A stretch of 64,000 bases of DNA, taken from NCBI RefSeq assembly GCF_009429125.1, contig NZ_CP045529.1:3906001-3970000 (forward strand). The letters are read 5' to 3'. Positions 34,845-42,772 of this stretch are shown piece by piece (position 1 is the stretch's first letter; every line of letters starts with the position of its first letter). The position numbers were made by a program, and so were the translations under genes. This stretch comes from Luteimicrobium xylanilyticum. Lineage in GTDB: Bacteria > Actinomycetota > Actinomycetes > Actinomycetales > Cellulomonadaceae. Under the pieces are notes generated by a model. It worked only from the letters and a program-made list of their open reading frames with translations, made no database searches and was not told where the DNA came from.

Positions 34845-36068
34845 ATGCAGACGACGACGGACACCATCAGCACCCGCGTGACGCCCACCGGGCACGCCCC
34901 GATGATGCTGCGCGACATCGTCCCGGCGCGCGCGGACCACCGGGTCACGACGTTCGAGATCTTCTTCGACCTCGTGTTCGTCTTCGCGATCACGCGCGTC
35001 GTCGCCTACCTCGAGGAGGACCACGCCGCCGCGGCGCCCGTCCGGGGGCTCGTGCTGCTCCTGCTCCTGTGGTGGACGTGGTCGGCGTTCACGTGGCTCG
35101 GCAACCGGGTGCGCGCCGACCACGGCCTCGTGCGGCTCGGCATCATCACGGCGATGGCGGGGCTGTTCCTCGCGGGCGTCGTCGCGCCGGGCGCCTGGCA
35201 GCACGACGGCGGCCCGCTCGACGCGCCCGTCGTCCTCGCGCTCGCGTTCGCCGGGGTCCGCGTGACCTACGTCCTCCTCTTCCGGGTCGCGGCGCAGCAC
35301 GACCCGCGGCTGCGCACCCAGCTCGCGATCGACGCCGTCCCGCAGACCCTGTCCGCCGTCCTGCTCGTGACCGGGGCCGTCCTGGGCGGCACCGCGCAGA
35401 CGGTCCTGTGGTCGGCCGCTCTGCTCGTCGACTTCGCGGGCGGACGGCTCACGTCGAGCTACCGCGGTTGGCGCGTCGTCAGCGCCGGCCACTTCGTGGA
35501 GCGACACGAGCTCGTCGTGATCATCGCGTTCGGCGAGACGCTCGTGTCAGCCGGGACGGGAGCCGGCGACCACGTGATGCGCTGGCCCGTCGTCGCGGCC
35601 TCGAGCCTGGGCTTCCTGCTCGCGGCCGCCCTCTGGTCGGCCTACTCCGCCCGCCTCGCGGCCGCCGCCGGGGCCGTGCTCGCGGCGGCGTCCGCGCTGC
35701 GGCGTCCCGAGCTGGCACGGGACGGCTACGTGCTCGGGCACGCGCCGCTCGTCGTCGGGATCGTCGCGGTCGCGTTCGGCCTGCGGCTCCTGCTCGCCCA
35801 CGCGGACGACGACGCCCCAGCCGGGTGGACGGCCACGGCCGCGCTCACGGGTGGCGCGGCGCTGTACCTGCTCGGGCTGGAGCTCTTCCGCTGGGTGATG
35901 CTCCGTGCCGTGCACGCCGTCCCCCTGCTGGGCGTCCTCGCGCTCGTCGACGTCGCCGCCGGTGCGCACACGGAGCCGCCGCTGCTCGTCCTCGGCCTCA
36001 CGGCCGCGGTCGTCGTGGTGATCGAGCAGGCGGCGGTGCTCCGGTCGGAGGCGCAGGTCAGTCGTTGA
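34845..36068 (+). CDS. Low temperature requirement protein A (LtrA) family membrane protein
   Basis: This is a 407-residue protein with about ten or more hydrophobic segments. The family start is RVTTFEIFFDLVFVFAITRV, and HFVERHELVVIIAFGETLV is the central conserved block. LtrA was first linked to growth of Listeria at low temperature; the biochemical role is unknown. The 3' end overlaps the convergent small gene by 11 bases. Confidence 0.88.
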   Translation: MQTTTDTISTRVTPTGHAPMMLRDIVPARADHRVTTFEIFFDLVFVFAITRVVAYLEEDHAAAAPVRGLVLLLLLWWTWSAFTWLGNRVRADHGLVRLGIITAMAGLFLAGVVAPGAWQHDGGPLDAPVVLALAFAGVRVTYVLLFRVAAQHDPRLRTQLAIDAVPQTLSAVLLVTGAVLGGTAQTVLWSAALLVDFAGGRLTSSYRGWRVVSAGHFVERHELVVIIAFGETLVSAGTGAGDHVMRWPVVAASSLGFLLAAALWSAYSARLAAAAGAVLAAASALRRPELARDGYVLGHAPLVVGIVAVAFGLRLLLAHADDDAPAGWTATAALTGGAALYLLGLELFRWVMLRAVHAVPLLGVLALVDVAAGAHTEPPLLVLGLTAAVVVVIEQAAVLRSEAQVSR

Positions 36069-36291
36069 GACCCAGGCCCTTGCGTCCCTTCGCGAAGTAG
36101 GCGAGCGGGCCGACCCAGTTCGCGAGCATCGCCACGCCCCAGGCGAGCTTGGACCCCTCGATCTCGTCGTCGGACCGCTTCGCCAGGTCGCGGTAGCCCG
36201 CGACCGTCAGCGCGATCTGTGCGAGCGAGAACACGAGCACCAGGAACTTCTTGCCACCGCTGAGCTCGCTCCAGGACTTCTTGCGGGCCAT
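36058..36291 (-). CDS. Small membrane protein, PLDc_N-like
   Basis: This is a 77-residue protein with a basic N-terminus (MARKKSW), one clear hydrophobic helix and a second weaker one with WGVAMLANWVGPLAYFAKGR. WxxAxxxxxxxGPLAYFxxGR resembles the phospholipase D nuclease N-terminal domain family of small membrane proteins, without catalytic residues. ATG 36291 has GAGGGG 5 bases upstream. Function unknown. Confidence 0.75.
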   Translation of the reverse strand: MARKKSWSELSGGKKFLVLVFSLAQIALTVAGYRDLAKRSDDEIEGSKLAWGVAMLANWVGPLAYFAKGRKGLGLND

Positions 36292-36369
36292 GGGCACCCC
36301 TCACGTGTCGGTCGGACGTCGTCCCCGACGACGCTACGCGCGCTCGTGCCGCGACGCGCGGCGTCCGGC

Positions 36370-36753
36370 TCAGCCCTCCTCGACGACGGACAGCACGTTC
36401 CCCGCCGGGTCCGTGAACCACGCGATGAGCGGCCCGCCGCCGCGGAACACGCCGTCGTCGTCGGTCTGCGCCGGCGTGCCCTCGTAGCGCTCGAACGCCA
36501 CGTCCAGCGCCGTGAGCTCGGCCACCTTCGCGGTCACGTCCGCGACGGGGAAGTTGAGGACCGTGAACGACGCCGGCTCGTGCGCGGCGCCCTTGTCGTA
36601 CACGAAGATCCCCGAGTCGCCGGGGACGAGGATCCGCATCCCCATCTCGTCGCGCTCCACGCGCAGCCCCAGCACGTCGGCGTAGAAGTGCTGCGCGGCG
36701 TCGAGGTCGTCGACGGAGAACCCGCTGAAGCAGCGGTCGAACAGTGCGGTCAT
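36370..36753 (-). CDS. VOC family (glyoxalase/bleomycin resistance-like) protein
   Basis: This is a 127-residue single-VOC protein with FDRCFSGFSVDDLDAAQHFY at the start and PLIAWFTDPAGNVLSVVEE at the end. Paired beta-alpha-beta units bind a metal or small ligand. Candidate functions include glyoxalase, dioxygenase or drug binding; none can be assigned. ATG 36753 has GGAGGTGA upstream, a strong ribosome-binding site. Confidence 0.85.
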   Translation of the reverse strand: MTALFDRCFSGFSVDDLDAAQHFYADVLGLRVERDEMGMRILVPGDSGIFVYDKGAAHEPASFTVLNFPVADVTAKVAELTALDVAFERYEGTPAQTDDDGVFRGGGPLIAWFTDPAGNVLSVVEEG

Positions 36754-36885
36754 GACGTTCACCTCCAGTACCCGGCCGACGGCGTCGCCCGGGTGCGGCC
36801 GGCGGGTCCGGCCCGCTCGTACCGACCCGTCCAGCGTCGCGCAGTCATCGGCCGGGCGCGCGTCCGGGCGTGTGACCATGGTGGC

Positions 36886-37815
36886 GTGCTCGCTCCCGCC
36901 CGACCGCTCGTGGCGACCGGCTCGTTCCGGCTCGCGGCTGCCGTCGACGTCCGCGCGACGCTCCTCCCCCACCGCCGAGGCCCCCTCGACCCGGCCTTCC
37001 AGGTCGGGCCCGACGGCGCCGTCTGGCGGGCGACCCGCACGCCCGACGGCGCAGCGACCCTCCGGATCCTGGCCGCCGGTCCGGACCTCGTGACGGCGAC
37101 CGCCTGGGGGCCGGGCGCCGAGGCGGCGCTCGCCGGTGTCCCCGCACTGCTGGGCGACGACGACCCCGAGGACTTCGACCCGCCCCCGGGCCGCGTGCGC
37201 GACGCCTGGCGCCGGACCCGGGCCGCCCGGATGACGCGGAGCGGGAACGTCCTGGAGGCGATCGTGCCCGCCGTGATGGAGCAGCGGGTCGTGACCCGGC
37301 AGGCCCACGACGCGTGGCGCTGGCTCCTGCGCCGGCACGGCGAGCCCGCGCCGGGGCCGGTCGCCGACCGGATGCGGGTCCCGCCCACCGCCGAGGTGTG
37401 GGCCGCGGTGCCGGTCTGGGACTTCCACCGCGCGGGCGTCGACCCGGGGCGAGCCCGGACCGTGGTGGCGTGCGCGCGCGTGGCCGGCTCGCTCCAGCGG
37501 TGCGCCGCGCTCGACCCCGCCGAGGCGCGACGTCGCTGGCAGTCGGTGCCCGGTGTCGGCGTGTGGACCGCGGCCGAGGCCGCGCAGCGGGCGCTCGGCG
37601 ACGCCGACGCGCTCGCCGTCGGCGACTTCCACCTCGCCGGACAGGTCGGCTGGGCGCTCACGGGCGAGCGCGTCGACGACGACGGCATGCTCGCGCTGCT
37701 CGAGCCGTACCGCGGGCACCGGCACCGGGTCGCGAAGCACCTGCTGCTCGCGGGCTACGCACGCGGCGTGCGGCGCGGCCCGCGCGTCCCGCTGGAGGAC
37801 CACCGCAACCGCTGA
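36886..37815 (+). CDS. DNA-3-methyladenine glycosylase 2 family (AlkA-like, HhH-GPD)
   Basis: This is a 309-residue base-excision glycosylase. The helix-hairpin-helix SVPGVGVWTAAEAAQRAL is followed by DALAVGDFHL, whose aspartate is the catalytic residue of AlkA enzymes. The N-terminal ~110 residues form the AlkA-type beta domain. It removes alkylated purines from DNA. GTG 36886 is the first start consistent with the domain; an earlier in-frame extension is not family-like. Confidence 0.85.
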   Translation: MLAPARPLVATGSFRLAAAVDVRATLLPHRRGPLDPAFQVGPDGAVWRATRTPDGAATLRILAAGPDLVTATAWGPGAEAALAGVPALLGDDDPEDFDPPPGRVRDAWRRTRAARMTRSGNVLEAIVPAVMEQRVVTRQAHDAWRWLLRRHGEPAPGPVADRMRVPPTAEVWAAVPVWDFHRAGVDPGRARTVVACARVAGSLQRCAALDPAEARRRWQSVPGVGVWTAAEAAQRALGDADALAVGDFHLAGQVGWALTGERVDDDGMLALLEPYRGHRHRVAKHLLLAGYARGVRRGPRVPLEDHRNR

Positions 37816-37830
37816 GGGTGACGCCACGTT

Positions 37831-38025
37831 CGCCGAGTGCGACGTCGCGTCCGCCGAGTGCGACGTTCCGTCCGGGGACGGAGTCGTCGCTGAGCTTCCC
37901 GTGAGGGGGCAGGATCGGCAACGTCGAGGCCACTTCGATGCCGATCCTGACCTCTCGTGCCGCCCCGGCCCTGGCCGCCGAGTGCGACAGCGTCGCACTC
38001 GGCGGACACAGCGTCGCACTCGGCG
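37831..38025. repeat. Five copies of a 13-bp repeat, two 21-bp-spaced pairs in opposite orientation
   Basis: CGCCGAGTGCGAC occurs at 37831-37843, 37852-37864 and 37976-37988, and its reverse complement at 37992-38004 and 38013-38025. The first two copies and the last two are each exactly 21 bases apart. The middle copies form a hairpin. The cluster fills the gap between the convergent AlkA-like and clpP genes. It looks like a short palindromic intergenic repeat family. Confidence 0.8.
37975..38005. terminator. 14-bp perfect hairpin with 3-base loop, bidirectional terminator candidate
   Basis: The arms 37975-37988 and 37992-38005 are perfectly complementary around AGC. It lies 160 bases past the AlkA-like stop and 22 bases from the clpP stop, well placed to end both convergent transcripts. 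No T tract. Confidence 0.65.
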
Positions 38026-38026
38026 G

Positions 38027-38602
38027 TCAGACTCCGACGGGGAGGGGCAGGTCGACGACGTGGTCGACGAGGCCGTAGTCCTTCGCCTCCTCGGCGGTGA
38101 ACCAGTGGTCGCGGTCGGCGTCGGCGGCGATCCGCTCGACGCTCTGCCCGGTCTGCTCGGCGGTGATCAGGGCGATGAGCTCCTTGGTCTGCTTGAGCTG
38201 GTCGGCCTGGATCCGGACGTCCGTCGTCGAGCCCCCGATCCCTCCGAGGGGCTGGTGCATGACGATCCGGGTGTGCGGGAGCGCGAACCGCTTGCCGGGC
38301 GTCCCCGCGGTGAGCAGCACCTGCGCCATCGACGCGGCGAAGCCCATCGCGACGGTCTGCACGTCGCACGGGACGAGCCGCATGGTGTCGAAGACGGCGA
38401 AGCCCGCCGACACCGAGCCTCCCGGCGAGTTGATGTAGAGCTGGATGTCGGCCTGTGGGTCCTGCGCGGCGAGCAGCAGGATCCGGCCGCAGATCTCGTT
38501 GGCGTCGTCGTCGCGGACCTCGCGTCCGAGCACGACGATGCGGTGCTTGAGGAGCTCTCGGGCGAGCTCGCGGTCGACGGGTGCGGTGGTGTCCTCGGGC
38601 AT
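38027..38602 (-). CDS. clpP: ATP-dependent Clp protease proteolytic subunit
   Basis: This is a 191-residue serine protease subunit of the Clp complex. INSPGGSVSAGFAVFDTM is the oxyanion strand, GFAASMAQVLL holds the catalytic Ser, ALPHTRIVMHQPLGG the catalytic His, and DHWFTAEEAKDYGLVDHV the Asp region. All three catalytic residues are present. The PopR-type box and divergent PopR-like gene suggest it is a conditionally expressed clpP, comparable to clpP3/clpP4 of Streptomyces, rather than the main clpP1P2. Only one clpP is seen here. Confidence 0.93.
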   Translation of the reverse strand: MPEDTTAPVDRELARELLKHRIVVLGREVRDDDANEICGRILLLAAQDPQADIQLYINSPGGSVSAGFAVFDTMRLVPCDVQTVAMGFAASMAQVLLTAGTPGKRFALPHTRIVMHQPLGGIGGSTTDVRIQADQLKQTKELIALITAEQTGQSVERIAADADRDHWFTAEEAKDYGLVDHVVDLPLPVGV

Positions 38603-38659
38603 GCTCCGATCCTGCGTCCAGGACCCCGCCGCAGGCCCCCGCGTTCTGCCCGGGGCCGA

Positions 38660-38674
38660 TCTGCCCCCGGCAGA
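38660..38674. promoter_or_regulatory. PopR-type box TCTGCC-CCC-GGCAGA between clpP and the regulator gene
   Basis: The 15-base palindrome exactly matches the TCTGCC-3N-GGCAGA element reported for PopR at the Streptomyces clpP3clpP4 promoter. A further TTCTGCC half site lies at 38644-38650 and GGCCGATCTGC is repeated at 38654-38664 and 38677-38687. The larger arms 38643-38655 and 38664-38676 match at 12 of 13 positions. Confidence 0.75.
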
Positions 38675-38774
38675 ACGGCCGATCTGCTCAGGGCGCAACG
38701 CCCGACGGCGCGTCCCGGTCCGTCTCCCGGCTAGCGTCGGGAGTGAGCAGAGCCGACCGACGGAGGGACGCACC

Positions 38775-39242
38775 ATGCAGGACGACGTGACCGCACGCAC
38801 CGGGCCCGTGCCGGTGCGCCCGCTCCGAGCCCCCGCGCCGACCCTCCTGCGCGCCGCGCTGGGCGCCTCCCTGCGGCGTCGGCGGGACGAGCGGGGCCTG
38901 CGGATCGTCGACGTGGCCGAACGCGCGAACCTTTCGGTCGCCTACGTGTCGGAGGTCGAGCGGGGACGCAAGGAGCCGTCGTCGGAGGTGGTGTCCGCGC
39001 TGTGCGACGCGTTGGACGCGCGGCTCGCCGACGTGCTCCGCGAGGTGGTCGACGCGCTGGAGCGCGAGGCGGCCCACGCCCGACTCGTGGAGCTGCGCGA
39101 GCGGGCGCGGGCCGGCAGCCACGGTCCGGTCCGCGTGCTCGACCTCGCCGCGCGCGACGCGGCGACCGCCGACGCCACCCGCGACGTACTGCCCCGCGTC
39201 CGGTCGCACACCCGCTTCGGCGGCCTCGCGCTCGCCGCCTGA
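38775..39242 (+). CDS. popR: PopR/ClgR-type XRE regulator of clpP
   Basis: This is a 155-residue helix-turn-helix protein. LGASLRRRRDERGLRIVDVA, SVAYVSEVERGRKEPSSEV and LADVLREVVDALE match the ClgR/PopR family of Clp protease activators in actinobacteria. It diverges from clpP, with a PopR-type box between them. The last residues are GGLALAA; PopR and ClgR of Streptomyces are degraded by ClpP1P2 through a C-terminal Ala-Ala, and ALAA is also the end of the E. coli SsrA degron. A feedback loop is inferred. ATG 38775 has a GGAGGGA-like purine stretch upstream. Confidence 0.78.
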   Translation: MQDDVTARTGPVPVRPLRAPAPTLLRAALGASLRRRRDERGLRIVDVAERANLSVAYVSEVERGRKEPSSEVVSALCDALDARLADVLREVVDALEREAAHARLVELRERARAGSHGPVRVLDLAARDAATADATRDVLPRVRSHTRFGGLALAA

Positions 39243-39269
39243 AGCGGGTGTGCCGACACGGGCACCGCG

Positions 39270-41324
39270 TCAGCGGCAGGTGCTCGTCGGCCCGCCCTCG
39301 CCGGGTGCCGGCGAGACGTTGCGGAACACGTTGCCGGTCGACGCGGCGTCGAGGTTCCACGGGTCGGCGTCGCCCAGCACGCTCGCGAAGCACACGTCGC
39401 GGAACGTCGAGCCCGTGAGCCCCTCGATCCCGGTCGGGTTCACGTTGCGGAACCGGACGTCGTCGAACGTGAACGGCCCGACGGTGTCCGCGTCGTTCGC
39501 GGGGCCCGCCTCGATGTCGATCACGGGCTTCGAGGTGCTCGACGCCATCCCGCACGTCGAGGTGCTGTTGCCGTCGACGCTGACGTCGCGGACGACGATG
39601 TCGCGGAACGTCGCCGAGGACCCGCTCACGTAGCCCGAGGGCGACAACGTGTAGCTGAGGCTCGCGATGAACGCGCTCGTCTTCATGCAGGCGACGGCGC
39701 TGTCGCGGAAGACGACGTCTCTCGCCCCGCCGTTCATGTCCGAGGTGGACTTCATCCGGAGCGCCCCGGTCTCGGTCCGGTTGAAGACGTTGTCCTCGGC
39801 GAGCAGGTGCTGGACCCAGGCGGCGGTGTGGCTGCCGATCGCGACGCCGCCGTGACCGCGGCGCACGTAGTTGTCGAACATCCAGACGTCGCCCGACGAG
39901 CGCCCCTCGGCCCCGTACTTCCCCTGGCCGGCAGCGAAGTTCATGACGTCGTCGCCGGAGTCGAAGAAGTTGTTCGCGACGACGGCGCGCTGGGTGCCGC
40001 CGAACTCGATCGCGTCGCCGTTGTTGGTGTCGAACGTCGTGTTTCGGGTCCCGTAGACGCCGACGTCAGCGGAGTCGAGGACCATCACCCCGTGGAAGGC
40101 GGGGTTCTCGACGGTGAACCCGTCGAGGTAGAGGCCGTCGACGCCGATGAACGTCGCGAGGCTCGACCGGTACTGGCCGTAGATCGACTTGTCGTCGACG
40201 GTGGCGGGCCGGTTCACGATGCCGGGCATCGTGTCGATCACGGCGCGCGCGTGCTCGACCTGGTTAGCGGCGAGGATGCCGTCGGTCGCGACCTTCGCCG
40301 CGCTCGACGCCACGTAGTCCGGCAGCTCGTTCCCGGTCTCGTCGGTCGTCGTGCCGGCGGCCGTGCGCTTCCAGCCGTCCCCGTCGATGACGCCGGGGCC
40401 GACGATGCGCACGTTCTCCGCGACGGCGCCCGGACGACGGTTCCGCTCGCTGCGGCCCAGGTCGTCGGGCCGCACGTTGAGCAGCGACGGCGGCCGCAGG
40501 TAGGCCGTGTAGCTGGCGTCGGTCGGCACGGGCGTCGGGATCGCGTAGAGGTAGTAGCCCTTCTCGACCGGGTAGTCGGCCCAGTCGTCCGAGCCGAGGA
40601 GCCGGGCACCCTGCGCGAGCTCGAGGGTCATGTTGCTGTGGAGGAACAGGGCGCCCGTGCGGAACGTGCCCTTCGGGATCACCACGGTGCAGCCGCGCGA
40701 GCGGCAGCTGTCGACGGCCTTCTGGATCGCACGGGTGTTCACGGTGGTCCCGTCGCCCACGGCCCGGAACGGCCGGCTGGTGACGTCGATCCGCTGAGCG
40801 CGCTGGGTGGTCGTCACCCGGAGGGCGTTCGACGGCGCGGAGAGGCGTCCGTTCGCGAGCACCGCACGGACGGTGAACGTGTAGCCACGGTTCGGGCTGA
40901 GCCCGGTGACCTTGAAGCTGTGGTTCTGCACCTTCACGTGCCAGCCGTCGGCGTCGTTCGCGTAGAACGTGTCGACGTACTCCTGCGACGGCGTGTGCTG
41001 CTCCGCGTTCGTGGAGGCGCGGCCGAGCGGACGGCCGTCTCGGTAGACGACGTAGTCGACGACGTCTGCGGACTCCGGCTTGTTCCACACGAGCAGGGTG
41101 CTGCTGCTGTCGGTGGCGGCCCCGGGCACGCAGAGGTTGCTGGGGGCCGAGCGAGCCGTCCCGAGCAGACGGCTGTTCGCGGTGCCGCACGTCGGGTCGG
41201 ACCGATGCCCGGCGGGATGGGGGGACGATCCGTGCGCGAGAGCGGGGGCGCCCGTGAGCACCGTGCCCAGGAGCGTGAGGGAGCCGAGCGCCGCGACCAG
41301 CGACGCCCTTCGTGAACGATGCAT
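39270..41324 (-). CDS. Secreted exo-polygalacturonase-like enzyme, FN3 plus GH28
   Basis: This is a 684-residue protein. A signal peptide (MHRSRRASLVAALGSLTLLG, ending near ALA) is followed by a ~110-residue region with a fibronectin type III domain and then a GH28 beta-helix. GH28 motifs are DTNNGDAIEF, DSGDDVMNF with the catalytic aspartates, GHGGVAIGSH and RMKST. The FN3-GH28 layout resembles exo-poly-alpha-galacturonosidase PehX, which releases digalacturonate from pectin ends. ATG 41324 has CGGAGGA 8 bases upstream. A LacI-type operator lies 75 bases upstream. Confidence 0.9.
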   Translation of the reverse strand: MHRSRRASLVAALGSLTLLGTVLTGAPALAHGSSPHPAGHRSDPTCGTANSRLLGTARSAPSNLCVPGAATDSSSTLLVWNKPESADVVDYVVYRDGRPLGRASTNAEQHTPSQEYVDTFYANDADGWHVKVQNHSFKVTGLSPNRGYTFTVRAVLANGRLSAPSNALRVTTTQRAQRIDVTSRPFRAVGDGTTVNTRAIQKAVDSCRSRGCTVVIPKGTFRTGALFLHSNMTLELAQGARLLGSDDWADYPVEKGYYLYAIPTPVPTDASYTAYLRPPSLLNVRPDDLGRSERNRRPGAVAENVRIVGPGVIDGDGWKRTAAGTTTDETGNELPDYVASSAAKVATDGILAANQVEHARAVIDTMPGIVNRPATVDDKSIYGQYRSSLATFIGVDGLYLDGFTVENPAFHGVMVLDSADVGVYGTRNTTFDTNNGDAIEFGGTQRAVVANNFFDSGDDVMNFAAGQGKYGAEGRSSGDVWMFDNYVRRGHGGVAIGSHTAAWVQHLLAEDNVFNRTETGALRMKSTSDMNGGARDVVFRDSAVACMKTSAFIASLSYTLSPSGYVSGSSATFRDIVVRDVSVDGNSTSTCGMASSTSKPVIDIEAGPANDADTVGPFTFDDVRFRNVNPTGIEGLTGSTFRDVCFASVLGDADPWNLDAASTGNVFRNVSPAPGEGGPTSTCR

Positions 41325-41395
41325 CTGCTGGTCCTCCGTCGAGACTCCGGGCGACGTTGCCCGGGTCTCGAACCTAGCCAGGATGCCCGGCGATG

Positions 41396-41412
41396 GGCAA
41401 TCGGTTTCTCAT
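41396..41412 (-). promoter_or_regulatory. LacI-type operator upstream of the polygalacturonase gene
   Basis: Read on the minus strand this is ATGAGAAACCGATTGCC, sharing TGAGAAAC and AACCG-TT features with the sites at 46441 and 46588. A 16-base near-copy (one mismatch) lies at 41487-41502 inside the 3' end of the upstream GH28 gene. Confidence 0.55.
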
Positions 41413-41455
41413 GTTTCTGGCGAGACAGAAAGCCTTCCTCGCCGGGTTCTTCTCT

Positions 41456-42772
41456 TCAGTGCGAGAACGAGGACGAGTCAACCTCAGCAATCGGTTTCCC
41501 ATCGCTCGCGCAGTCGACCACCCGGAGCCCCGACACCCGGTCGAGCTCGAGCGGCTCGCTCCGTGCCCCGGAGATCCGCACCCCGCGCAGCACGACGTCG
41601 TCGCAGCCCGTCAGCACGAGCCCCCGCCCGACGGCCTCCTCGACGCCCTCCGCCATCGCAGGCACGAACGGGGCGGCGTCATCGGCGAACGACACGCTCA
41701 CGTCGTCGAGGGTGACCTCCGCGACCGGGCGCTCCGCGAGCCCGAGGACGAACCCGGCTGCGGCACGGACACGGCGCGCGCTCACGTGCGCGAGGGAGAT
41801 CCGCCGGAACGTCGGCGTCCCCGCGTCGACCGGCTGGGCCGACCGGTCGGACACGACCGGCTCGCGCCCGCCGGGCCCACAGAAGTAGTGCGCGTTGACC
41901 ACGAACGGGCAGCCGACGTCGTCCATCACGACGTTCGACACGCGCACGTCCTCGACGACCCCGCCGCGCCCGCGCCGCGTCTTGAGCCGGATCCCGCGGT
42001 CGGTGCCCTGGAAGACGCAGTCGGCGACGACGACGTTGCGCACGTCGCCGCTCATCTCCGACCCGATCACCACGCCGCCGTGCCCGTGCACGAGCGTGCA
42101 CCCGACGACGGTCACGTTCTCGCACGCCACCCGCTCGGCGGTCGCCTCGGTGCCCGCCTTGAGGACGATGCAGTCGTCGCCGACGTCCACATGGCAGCCG
42201 CTGATCCGCACGTTCCGGCACGACTCGGGGTCGATGCCGTCGGTGTTGGGCGAGTCCGGCGGGTTGTGGATGCTGACGTCGCGGACCGAGACGTCCTCGC
42301 AGAGCAGCGGGTGGATCGTCCACGCGGGCGAGCTCCGCAGCGTCACGTCCCGCACGACGACGCGGCGGCACCGGTGCAGCCCGACGAGGGTGGGGCGGGG
42401 GTGCTCGAGCGTGCCGGCGCGGAACGCGTCCCACCAGGGCTCGCCGCCGCCGTCGATCGTGCCCGCGCCGGAGATCGTGACGTGCTCGGCGCCGTCGGCG
42501 TACAGGCAGGGCTGGTGGATCGTCGCGGGCGCGCCCTCCCAACGCGCCTCGACGGGCGGGTAGAGGGCCGGGTCCGGCACGAACTCCAGCACCGCCCCGG
42601 CCTCGACGTGCAGCTCGACGTGCGAGCGCAGGCGCAGGGCGCCCGTCCGGTGCACGCCCGGGCCGAGGACGACCCGCCCACCCCCGGCAGACGCCGTCGC
42701 GTCGATCCTCGCCTGCAGCTCCGCGGTCCGCTGGGCGGTCTCGCGCCGCTCGACGTCGGCGCCCACGCTCAC
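41456..42772 (-). CDS. GH28 polygalacturonase-like enzyme, probably cytoplasmic
   Basis: This is a 438-residue right-handed beta-helix protein without a signal peptide. GH28 motifs are SPNTDGIDPESC, DVGDDCIVLKAG with catalytic aspartates, VHGHGGVVIGSE and GIRLKTRRGRGG. All usual acidic residues are present. Acting inside the cell it would cut imported oligogalacturonides or rhamnogalacturonides to monomers. GTG 42772 overlaps the altronate dehydratase stop (GTGA) and has GGAG 8 bases upstream. Confidence 0.88.
   Translation of the reverse strand: MSVGADVERRETAQRTAELQARIDATASAGGGRVVLGPGVHRTGALRLRSHVELHVEAGAVLEFVPDPALYPPVEARWEGAPATIHQPCLYADGAEHVTISGAGTIDGGGEPWWDAFRAGTLEHPRPTLVGLHRCRRVVVRDVTLRSSPAWTIHPLLCEDVSVRDVSIHNPPDSPNTDGIDPESCRNVRISGCHVDVGDDCIVLKAGTEATAERVACENVTVVGCTLVHGHGGVVIGSEMSGDVRNVVVADCVFQGTDRGIRLKTRRGRGGVVEDVRVSNVVMDDVGCPFVVNAHYFCGPGGREPVVSDRSAQPVDAGTPTFRRISLAHVSARRVRAAAGFVLGLAERPVAEVTLDDVSVSFADDAAPFVPAMAEGVEEAVGRGLVLTGCDDVVLRGVRISGARSEPLELDRVSGLRVVDCASDGKPIAEVDSSSFSH

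Noticed and set aside
37831-38025. CRISPR array
   Set aside because: The repeats are 13 bp, occur in both orientations and have 8-bp gaps; no cas genes are present.
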